DNA of 64,000 nucleotides from Gaeumannomyces sp. JS-464 (lineage: Eukaryota > Ascomycota > Sordariomycetes > Magnaporthales > Magnaporthaceae). The notes beneath the pieces were generated by a model. The model ran no database searches, was not told the origin of the DNA, and worked only from the letters and a program-made list of their open reading frames with translations. Of this stretch, positions 50,907 through 61,490 are shown in pieces. The position numbers were made by a program, and so were the translations under genes. The DNA lies in contig NGZR01000004.1 of the NCBI GenBank assembly GCA_002197995.1, positions 930,001 to 994,000 of the forward strand. The letters are read 5' to 3'. How positions within the stretch are numbered: position 1 is the first letter of the stretch; every line of letters begins with the position of its first letter.

Positions 50907-52767
50907 TCATCTAGTCGGATAACCCAAACCGTAATTTCCGCTCGATGTCGAAAGCGGGCCGATGGTCGCTTGCCGTCGGCCTTCTCTTCGCTGTTCGTCG
51001 GCCGTCTCTTTCGGGGGCGGCGGCGGCCGCGGCCCAGGAGTGCTAGGAGCCGGTCGCATCGGGAGGCCAAAGGTCGCTCTGCTCGCGCTCCCCGGGGCAG
51101 CAGGGTAGGGGCCGGCGGGATGATCAGTCGACGAGGCGTCGCGGTAGCCACCCGAGACCGTGGGCACCGAGCTTGTCGAGGCTACTCGTGGCCCCAGTCC
51201 CGGATGTACAGCCGGTCCACCTGCTCTGCCAAGCCCGCCGAACCCTCCGCCCCGCGTTGTCGGGGATCGGCTCGAAATGCTGATTTGTTGGTCTCGGGGT
51301 GACAATAATGCGCCCACAATGGGAATCTCACCTGATGTTGGGGTCTCTAATGTACCATCATCGTCACTCGTCCGCAGCAGGTCCTGCGTCGCAGGCGACA
51401 GCTGCGGGGCGAGGTGCGACTTGCGGTTGTCGCGCTCCATCAGCCCAAAGGCCCACTCGCGCAGGTCGACAGGAGTCCTCTTGGCAGCCTGCACGAACGG
51501 GTCTCGGTCCTGCACGGGAGTAGATATTGGTCAGCAAAGGTCGCATGTTACACACTATACAGACACTGTCATCGGTTTTGGCGCGTTCAAATGGCTTACA
51601 AAGAGCTCTTGAGGCGTCGGCCTCTCGTCCGGGCTCTTGAAAAGACACTTCTGGATCATGTCCTCGAGAATCTGCGGGAATGCGTCGCTTTTGGGGAGCT
51701 TGGGGGCCGGCTCGTGCACAATCTGTTGCAGCAGGTCGAGAATACCGGCAGGCGCGGACTCGGCATCGGAAAGCTGCTCACTAGCCGCAAACGGGAACTT
51801 GCCGATGGCCAGCTCCATGATAGTAAGGCCAAAACTCCACACGTCTGACTTAACCGTATACTTCTCTCCCTGAATCCGCTCAGGTGCCATGTAAGTTGAT
51901 GTCCCGACAAAGGTGTCGGCAATCGAGTTGACAAGCTCGCCGGACACGCCAAAGTCGCACAGCTTGATTGACCCCCTGGAGTTGACGAGGATGTTTGACG
52001 GCTTGATGTCGCGGTGCATGATATGGTGCTTGGAGTACAGGTAGGTCAGGCCGCCCAGGGTTGCCTCGGCGATCTTGCCCAGGACATCGACCCGGATAGG
52101 GCCAAATACCCTCGACACGCGATCCAGAGAGCTTCGAGGCAAAACAAACAGATGGTTAGAATAACGAGCGCGTCCGCCAAGGTAGCCAGGAAAGGTCAGG
52201 CTCAGGCTGACGACTGGTCGCATGTGTCCATCTCAGGGGTACTGGGGGGATCAAGCTCACCCAACATCCGCGTATTCCATGCACATGATGACGTCGTTGT
52301 TCTCGTTCAGGAAGGCACCGTAGAATGTCACGATGTACTCGGAATTGCAGCTGTGCATGATCTGGAGCTCTCGGACTATACGCTTGCGCATCTCTCGCTT
52401 CGCTTCGACGTGAATGACCTGGACGAGAGGGGTTTGGCGTGTCAGCGGCTGCTTCTTGACCCTGTTCACCAAGGTCGAGCACTGAAATGGGCGCGCTGCT
52501 CACCTTGCGGGCCATGATTGTGTTTGTCGGCTTGTGCATGACCTTGCTGACAGTGCCTCCATTGCCGGAACCAAGGTCCTTGATCACCTCCAGGTCCTCA
52601 GGACGCAGGTCCAGGTTGAACTCGATTCCGATTTCCAGTTGCGCGTGCTCCGAATCTTTGTGGGATGGGGCCTCGAGTGTCGGCGGAGGTTTCGGCGCAG
52701 CAGGTGTCAGGGCGAGCCCCTTGACGTTCCTGCGCTTCATGGAGCGCGGCGCAAACGGATCGGCCAT
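50907..52767 (-). CDS. STE7: MAP kinase kinase, STE7/MST7 type
   Basis: The dual-specificity kinase of the pheromone/filamentation (Fus3/Kss1, PMK1) cascade, acting between a STE11-type MAPKKK and the MAPK; in plant pathogens this module controls infection structures. About 518 aa from four exons: 52504-52767, 52261-52418, 51600-52131, 50907-51509; all phases close with no indel. Residues 11-20 (KRRNVKGLAL) are a basic-plus-LxL MAPK docking site. The glycine loop GSGNGG is at 66-71, HRDIKPSN at 180-187, and DFG at 200-202. The activation segment carries Ser210 and Thr214 (VNSIADTFVGTSTYMAPE). A Pro/Gly/Ser-rich tail of about 150 residues follows the kinase domain. The N-terminus MADPFAP and the kinase core match my memory of Magnaporthe MST7. 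Divergent from SPT6 with a 2.6-kb shared upstream region. Confidence 0.95.
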
Positions 52768-55390
52768 AGTGGGCTCGGTGATGGTGCACGCTACAATTAG
52801 TTGCAGTGTTCGCCGTTGCCGTCGCTATCGTGATGTTCGATGCCGGCGTCGGTCTCGGGGTGTTGGCCCTGGGGTTTCCTTGTTCGGGAGTGATGCGTGA
52901 AAAGCACTTCCCACCCCTTATCCAACGGACTTTGGCTACACCAACTGCTGCAGGTCCTGCGTCGTCGTGGAGAGTCAAGACCGGTCTGGGTATCGCAGAT
53001 CGAGCGGCAACGTTGCCCGCAGTCAGCAGAGGTGGCAAGCCGGTTGTTGCTTGCACAGGCCTTGCGGAGTTTGGCGACACGGAATCGGGGGAAGGCTAGG
53101 CCGTAAGGAGAGGATAATGCTGTTTTATGGCTACCAGAACAGCGTTGGGCGATCGTCGGGCTAAGAAAGGGCAGATGTCATGGTACGGGACAAGCTGCAG
53201 AAGCTGCATCCAACTAAAATGCGGTGGCACAGACAGGCTGGCGTCTGTTTGCCCGATTTCTGGGTTTCGGGAGAGCTGCGGGCGGCGAGACAAAGCGTCG
53301 ACAAAAGACGGTCAGAAGGAGCGAGCAGGAAGAGCCGAGCCCGGGCCTTTCAATCTCCGGCGTGACTGGAGCGCAGGTATTTACCTGGGCAGAGCGGCTG
53401 GTGATCTGCAATGAATAACGCGCTCTGTTGCGGGCCGTGAATGTGTCGATCAAGACGAGGGAGGGACGAGAGAATGGTCGCCAGCGGGCTAAAATAGACG
53501 GAACCTAGGTGGTAGGTTCTGGCACAGTTGTGCTTTGTAGCGAGTCCGGCTAGGAGTCTAGGTGCCCGCCCGACTCGTGCCGACCCCTACTGGATGCCCA
53601 GGTCAGGTCATTGAAGAGTGGAAAATAACGCCCGCCCAGCCCGCTCCGTCGCGCAGTGCCCAAGGTGGGATGGATGGGTTGGATGGTGGGGTAATTTTTT
53701 CTCGGGGGTCTGAGGGGGTGTCAGGAGCTGGCGCTGTGTCGGGGCAACCCTTGCGAAAAAAAAGGGGGTCAACACGATTGGGGAAGCCTCACGGCCAGCA
53801 ACAGAGCGATGCGGCAAGGGTCCGTATTAGCTATGGGCGGGAAGCAGGATATCACATCGTGGGGACGCAGGTCTCGCCAGCACCCCCAGGGTTCACCTGT
53901 GTGGTTCTTCGCGCTTCAACGAACAGGCGCGCCTTTTCTGGAAGGAGCTCAGCCCCAAATGTTGATTGCACAAGCATCGATTTCTATCTCGGTAGGTCGG
54001 CAATGATGAGGACGTTCATAAAACATGCCCAAGTGAGATGTTCCCCAGGAACCATTCAAGGAGACGCCATCAATCCACTCATCCAAATATTGACAGCGAT
54101 CCATAACCGACTCCTGCAGTGCTGAACAGAGGCTCCTAATCATGTAACGATTCAAAGCTAGGGCGCTACTTGTGCCCCACCCCCTTGCTCTGCGTTCGTT
54201 TCGCGGCATGGAATGGAGCAATGATACCCTGAGTGCTTGAGGCTAGGACACCAACACTCAGCGCGCCCAACCAGGTTACGACTCTGGCAATGTGAAGGAT
54301 TCCTACTGCTCGGAGGTTGAGTTTTAATTTGCCTCACTCACAGATATAACCCCTCCTGGGGTACTTTGCTTGCTACACGACGGCCGAAGAACCTTTCCAT
54401 CAGAACGCGACGCTGCGTCTCCCGATGAGTACCCCGATCCGCAAGACTGAAACTCTTTAAAAACGGGTCTCGTACTCCTCGAAAAGATGTCAACCTGTGC
54501 TTCAAATCCATGTATGGATGCGGTCGCGATTTTGGGGAATACAGATACTACATGTTGGCAACCAAAACCCGTGGCGGTGGCATCGTGTCTCGGGTTGGAA
54601 AGCCTTTGCACGATTGGCTGTGGGCGGGTTTATCGCGGCTTTGGTGCTCTCCTAAGAACCCTGTTAGATATCTTCGCCGATTCTAAATGGCTGCGCAAGC
54701 GCTGGGATAGATGTCGGGAGATATAGAAATGGAAACCACCAGCCGGGCTGTTGATTCTTGTGCTGTAATTTGATCACGACTGTGGTGTTGGTGATAAAGC
54801 CTTGTAGTGACTGGGGTTCGGTTTTTTTTCCTCCCCCCCCTTGATCATCCATCCTCTTCAGGACATTTGTCGATTGTGCTTGTTTCGCCGAAAGAGAGTG
54901 AGAAGAGCGTTGTCACCACCACTGCCTGTCACAGCACGAGTGGCCCAGGCCCACGCAGGTGGTGCCGACAGGAAAGCTTGGATGAGATACAGTGTGCGAA
55001 CCGTGTGAATTTACCATTGGTGTCTCAACAAGACACAGTGCAAACGACTGCATCTGCCGGTTCGCTCCAATTGGCTGAACAAGCAAGGCTACCTGCTGAA
55101 CACGGTCGCGAACAAAAATTCCAGCCACTCCTAGCTCAGCCTTAGGTCAATCCAGCACTGCGATTCTCGACACTCTTTTTTGTTGCCTGCGCCTTTGTCT
55201 TCCCAACACCTTCCGATTTTGCACGCCCATCACTCCCTTTTGATTGCCCATCTCGTACTTCCGCAGCTCTTATTTGTCTCGTATCCTGACAGCCTGGGCT
55301 TGACGTTTTCCGTCCTTTCTCTTTGTTTCGTTTAGCTCGCGCCTCGGATCGTCAACCGTCCCAATCGTCAACCAGGCAGCCATCGCCACG
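52768..55390. other. 2.6-kb divergent region between STE7 and SPT6
   Basis: Contains both promoters and leaders. Only short frames without motifs are present. A small inverted element with a CCTAGG core (AACCTAGGTGGTAGGTT) lies at about 53503-53519. Confidence 0.5.
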
Positions 55391-58300
55391 ATGAGTAACA
55401 GCATGCGGGACCTCATTGACGGCGAGGCCGAGCTCGACGATGAGGAAGATGACGAGTCCTTTGATGGGGAGGGAGACGGCACCTCCAAGCGACCTCCCCA
55501 GGTGGACGATTCCAGCGAGGAGGAGGACGATGACGACGAGGAAGAGGCCCAAAGGGTTCGCACGCGCACTCCCCTTCGTTGCGGTTTATTCCGCTCAAAC
55601 TGACAATATCTTGCTCATTTAGATTCGCGAAAACTTCATTGTGGATGAAGATGAGGAGGAGGAGGACGTGGAAGACGACGAGGCTGCGCGCAAACGACGG
55701 CGCAAACGCCGACGGGCCGAGCGCGAGGAGGAGGCCCAGCTGGATGACGAGGATCTTGATCTGATCGGGGAATCGCGCCCTGATTGGGACCGAAAAACCG
55801 AATCACAGGTAGGTCCCTTAAATCTGGAGCTTGGTAGTGGCGGAGTATGACGGCCGCCTACTGACAATTTACACAGCCAAAGTTCAAACGCCTCAAGCAG
55901 GGTCACCGTGAGGACGATGCGCGAGCCGATAGCCGGCGCGACCTGACACAGATCTTCTCCGACGATGAAGATGAACAAGACGACCGGCACTACAGCCGCC
56001 CCAGCCGCCATGGGCCGGCCGACGAGTTTGACGATTTCATCGAGGACGATTACCCCGAGGACGAAGATGAGCGCAACCAACGACAGGAGGACATGGAGGT
56101 TGCTCGTCCGCGAGACCGGGGTGTTGTCGTTGACACATCGGGTCTGGACAAGGAGGCACTCGATGATTTCGAGGCCATCTTTGGCCACGGTGGAGACTAC
56201 GAGTGGGCGCTTCAGGCCGAGGAGGATGAGCAGGAGCGCCAGCGCGAGGAGGAAAACCTTGAGATCAAGGATATATTCGAGCCCGCACAGCTTCAGGATA
56301 AACTTCTTACTGACGAGGACAACGAGATTCGCTTCACCGATGAGCCCGAGCGGTTCCAGCTCGAGCGAAGGCCCTTCAAGGACCTGCAGCTGACGGCGGA
56401 GCAGTTCAAGGAGGAGGCACGCTGGATTAGCAAACTGATCTGGCCAAAGAAGCAGCTTGGGCCCGATCTCAGACCTCATTTCAACAAGGCGGTTGCCAAG
56501 GTTCTCGAGTTCTTCGTTGTGGATGAAGTTGAGGTCCCCTTCGTATTCAACCACCGCAAGGACTACATCATCCACACCAGAAGGAAGGGATACGAGCGGA
56601 ACTCCAGTGACCCCGAGATCACGGCCGACAAGCTGCTCGTGCAGGACGATCTATGGCGCATTCTCGAACTTGACATCAAATTCCGGTCGCTGATCGAGAA
56701 GCGGAACGTGCTCGAAAAGACGTACGAGAATCTGAAGACCAGCGTCGGGGTCTCCGATCCATGGTCGAGGAGATGCTGTTCCAAGCCGAGACGATGGAGG
56801 AGCTCCAGGATCTGCACGACTATATGCAGTTCCAGTATGCCTCTCAGATGAAGGAGCTCACCGCTGCAGGCGCTATCACCAAGGAAATGAAGCGCCCGGG
56901 AGCGAAGTCGACGAGTGGCTTCGAGCGCATCCGCAACGCCAACGTCTACAACTTCGTCAAGGCTTACGGGAATATCCCCTGATCGATTGGCCCAAAACGC
57001 TCTCAGGGAAGGCAAGAAGACAATCCCGGAGGACCCGGAGAAGATGCCAGTTGAGCTCGCCGATAGCCTATGCGACTCATATTTTGACACGGGCGACGCC
57101 GTTATGAACGCGGCGCGCAATATGTACGCCGAGGAGCTCTACCAAAATCCCGGATGCGCCGGCATTTCAGGGTCGCCTACTACACGATTGGCTCGATCAG
57201 CTGTCGGCGGACAGAAAAGGGCCTCCGGAGGATCGACGAGGCCACCCATTTTACGAAATCAAATACCTGCTGGACCAGACCATAGAGGACCTAGCGAGGC
57301 GGCCTGAGGTGTTCCTCAAGATGATGAAGGCCGAGGAGGAGGGGCTGGTGGAGGTCAAGCTCACCCTGCAGAGGGAGCGTGAGTTCCGCAAGAACCTTCT
57401 TGCCGAGTTCCAGTCGGACAACTTCAGCGAGAGGGCGGATGCCTGGAACGAGGAGCGGCGCAAGGTCCTCGACGTCGCGTTCCCGAAGCTGGAGAAGATT
57501 ATCGCCAAGGGCGTCAAGGATTCTCTTCGGACTGCCTGCCAGGAGGAGCTCCTCCAGATCTGCCGGGAGGAGTTCTCCAAGAGACTCGACCAGGCGCCTT
57601 ACAAGCCCAAAGGTCTCGTCCTGGGAACAACCCCACGATGCCTTGTCATTTCGAATGGCATGGCCGACCCCAATCGAGATCTCCTCTGTTGGGCCTACGT
57701 CGAGGAGAACGACCGCGTGATCGAGCAAGGCAAGTTTGGCAGTCTGGGACGTGACGAGGCCGCCCGCAACGCATTCTGTGAACTTGTCGAGCGTCGCCGC
57801 CCTGACGTGATTGGAGTGAGTGGCTGGTCAGCCGACACAAACCGTCTTGTGCGGGACCTGGAAACCTTGATCAACGACAGGGGCCTGATGGGCAACGAGT
57901 TTGAGGATCCCGAGACAGAGGAGGTGCGCACTGAGCTGCTCGAGGTCTTCGTCGTGAATGACGAGGTGGCAAGGCTGTACAAGGACAGCCCCAGGGCCGT
58001 GGCCGACCATCCGACGCTGAACCCCGTGACCCGCTACTGCATCGCCTTGGGCCGTTACCTGCAGAACCCCACTCAAGGAATATGCCAACCTGGGGAAGGA
58101 CATCACTTCACTGGCCATCCACCCTTGCCAGAACCTACTTCCCCAAGACAAGCTGTTCAAAGTGTTGGAGACGGCGCTCGTTGACGTTGTCAACCTGGTG
58201 GGTGTTGACATAAACGAGGCCGTGAACGACCCATACACAGCAACCCTGCTGCCGTACGTTGCCGGTCTTGGTCCTCGCAAGGCCACGGCTGTCATCAAGG

Positions 58301-59848
58301 CGATCCACAAAAATGGCGGCATCGTCAGCTCACGCGCCGAGCTTGTGGGTGATCCAGACAGGGGCAAAGTTCCTGTGGTCGGCCCCCACGTGTGGAACAA
58401 CTGTGTCAGCTTCCTCAGCATCGACTACGACGCGACAAACGAGGCATCGGACCCTCTCGATAGCACTCGTGTGCACCCAGAGGACTACGAGCTCGGCAGG
58501 AAGATGGCAGCGGATGCTCTCGAGCTTGACGAAGAGGATGTCCGAACTGCTGTCGAGGACAACGGACCTGGCGCGGTGGTGCGTATGCTTTTCAAGGAGG
58601 ACAGCCAAGAGAAGGTCAACGAGCTGGTCCTGGAGGAATACGCGGAGCAGCTGGAGGCCAAATATCATCAGCACAAGCGCGCCACTCTCTACAGCATCCG
58701 TAGCGAGCTGCTGGGGCCATACGAGGAGCTCCGTCGCCACTTCCTCCCTCTTTCTCCCGACGAGATCTTCACCATGTTTACCGGCGAGACCAAGGATTCG
58801 CTGTGCAAGGGCATGATCGTCCCTATCAACATACGCGTGGTCAAGGAGGAATTCGCCATCGCCAAGCTCGACTGCGGCATTGAGGGTCGTATTGAGGCGC
58901 ACGAGGTATCGACACGACACTCGGTGCGGGAGATACTCCAAGTTGGCCAGACGACGCGTGCCAAGGTGCTCGAGATCAGCCGTAAGGACTTCATGTGCAA
59001 GCTCTCGGTCAGGGAGGATGCGCTCCGGGTTCCGTTCCGCAGGCATTTGGACTACGACCGTGGTAGCTGGGACTTCAGGCTGGAGGCGCAGGACATGGAG
59101 GACATGACGGAGAAGGACAACGTCACAGGCCGCGCCCAGCGTGTCATCAAGCATCCCATGTTCAAGCCGTTCAACTCGACCCAGGCCGAGGAGTACCTTG
59201 GCTCGCAGCCGTCGGGAGAGGTGGTGGTCCGCTCATCGTCCAAGGGCAACGATCATCTTGCTGTGACGTGGAAGGTGGCCGATAACGTCTACCAGCACGT
59301 CGATGTGCTGGAGCTCGACAAGGAGAATGAGTTCTCGGTGGGAAGGACCCTGAAGGTGGCCAACAAGTACACTTACTCGGATCTTGACGAGTTGATTGTC
59401 GACCACATCAAGGCCATGTCGAGGAAGGTGGATGAGCTTATGCGGCACGAGAAGTTCCAGAAGGGATCTAGGTCGGACTTGGGTAATAATATCTCGCCGC
59501 CCCTGTCGAGCCGCGGCACTGCGCGGAAGGTGGAATACTGTTTGCGGATAAAGCTAACTTCGATGTCTTACAGAGCGGTGGCTTACGACCTACATGGATG
59601 CCAACCCGAACCGGTCGACGTACGCGTTCTGTCTCGACACGAAGCACCCCGGCTATTTTGTGCTTTGCTTCAAGGCGAGCCGGTCGTCGAAGATAGGCTC
59701 GTGGAGCGTCCGCGTGATCCCGCAGGCGTTTGAGATGATGGGTAACCAGTACCCGGACGTGAGAGCGCTTTGCAATGGGTTCAAACTTCGATGGCAAACC
59801 GAGCAGCTCAAGATGCAATCGTCGATGCCTCACAGGGTGGGCAAGTGA
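55391..59848 (+). CDS. SPT6: Transcription elongation factor and histone chaperone SPT6
   Basis: A nuclear factor that travels with RNA polymerase II and reassembles nucleosomes; about 1,410 aa, usual for the family. Exons: 55391-55555, 55623-55808, 55877-59482, 59574-59848; the first donor (AGG|GTTCGC) is weak. Order of parts: a very acidic N-terminus (1-180) broken by a basic KRRRKRRR patch, a helical core, a YqgF/RNase-H-like fold at about 700-825 ([14 protein letters not shown]), helix-hairpin-helix at about 890-970 ([13 protein letters not shown]), an S1 domain near 1096 ([20 protein letters not shown]), and tandem SH2 from about 1210 ([20 protein letters not shown]) to [16 protein letters not shown]. 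Five indels occur: bases missing at about 56758-56760, 57148-57151 and 57243-57247, extra at about 56968-56972 and 58069-58072. Since SPT6 is normally indispensable, these are probably sequence errors. Confidence 0.95.
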
Positions 59849-61490
59849 GGTGGAGAGGGCCCATGTCTTGCTCGATGGGGAGTCGGTGGGCTAGTGGAAT
59901 TTGGAGTAGGCAGCAGTTGAGCTGTCAACGGCGAGGTGACGACGAGATGCGGAACCTGCATGCGGCGGTGGTGGTGGCCAAGATTTGGCAGCACAGTTGT
60001 CTACGATAAGGAAAAGGCGTATTACGAACATGGCCCTTTGTTCTTGGGCCTGTAATTTTGATAGATATACCGGGCTAAGGCCCAGAATGGAACAAGAATA
60101 CCAAGCCGTCGGCGATGGTTCCCTTGCTTAGTGGGAAAGCCGGTCGCCTGCTGCCTACCTCTAGTGCCGTCGACGTGTACGTACGCGAGGCAGGACAAGG
60201 GGCACAAAGATGCATGAATTGATTTGAATGGACCTCGATGGATCCATCATGGCGGGGAACGCAGAGAGGCGGTGCTGCGTCAAGCGAGTGCGTGGTGAAC
60301 GTGGGAAATGGTCACTACACACAAGCTTGTATAAACTTGTCAGGATTCGAATGAATCCCGTCGGCTGACGGAGTTGGGCTTGCCAGAAATGTTAGCATTA
60401 TGATTGTGCAGCAGTGCAGGTATCCTGTTCGGGCGTTGGGGCCAAGCTGATGAGGTTCCATCAGGAAAAGACCACATTTCAGACGAGCCGTGTAAGGCTG
60501 ATGGGATTGCATTGTGCATGGGGCTGTGAAGGGGTGGACAGGGGTAGTTGTGGAGCAACAGACGCAAGCAGAAAATCATGAATACCAGCTGGCGTCGACT
60601 GCTTTGGCCGGACCTTTGCCAGCGAACAAAGTCGTCCAAATGCCGAGGTGGTTAATTCTCGGTCTGAAGAAACCAGCCGGGACACCAGGCATATAAACTC
60701 TTACTTGGCGCGCGATGCGGCACATGGCTTCAGGCATGGTGATTCTCTCTGCAGCACAGCTGAGCCGCATGCATGCGTGCTACTGACTACATGTGCGACG
60801 TGGACACGGGATTAGAGCTAAAGAGGGGTCTCGGACTAGGTAGGTTGTGCGATGGAGTGGACAACGATGGTGCTGTGGAATGCATCCAGCCGTGCCAGCT
60901 TATGTGAGGTAAGGCCAATGGCCAAGGAGTAAATAGAACAAGACTAAAACACGGGGCGGAAAAATCCAAGAAGTCGCTGGTTCTAACCAGTCGAAGAGTG
61001 GTCCCGGTTCGTCCCAGCAACGTTTGCGTCCCACTCCCAAACCGACGGTGCCGGGCGCTCGCATGAGGCCAGACTGAAAGGGCCGCGTCTGCTGCTTTCG
61101 CCCCAGCTCGCACCTATTCTGCTGCCTGAATACTTGTATATCCCGCAGGGAGAGGTATATCTACCTGGACGCATGTCGTTCGGGCGACGGGGGCCATCGA
61201 TTGGCAGTAGACCATTGACGCTTCCCTGATTTCCCTGCTCGAGTTTCGAAGCTGCGCAATCGCGTCTGCGTGGGAGCAAGTGCGCGTCATTTTGCCCCCC
61301 CTGAAGCTCGCCCGTCCACAAAATCGGCCAGCCCGCAGCGGTAGTGGAGGTCGAGCTCGGGAGCACCCGACCAGGAACAAGAGACCTACCATCCATCCTC
61401 CATTGCCGTCTTGAGATCTTGCCCGCCCGCCTCTCCCACCCAACCACCGACCGACCTGTCCACCGACGACCTGGACTCGCGGCCACAAAG
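59849..61490. other. Intergenic region between SPT6 and the OSH3-type gene
   Basis: 1.6 kb holding the SPT6 3' UTR and the promoter of the next gene. No coding motif or RNA gene recognised. Confidence 0.55.

Noticed and set aside
55619..56575. 318-codon minus-strand frame over SPT6
   Set aside because: Antisense shadow of the acidic SPT6 N-terminus; its leucine/serine-rich translation mirrors GAG/GAC codons.
56093..59848. SPT6 as a pseudogene because of five frame breaks
   Set aside because: Protein-level conservation is intact on both sides of every break, and the gene should be indispensable. Single-base assembly errors explain it better.
60340..60365. GGATTCGAATGAATCC resembles a tRNA T-arm
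   Set aside because: The stem does not pair around a TTCGAAT loop and no acceptor, D or anticodon arms are present.
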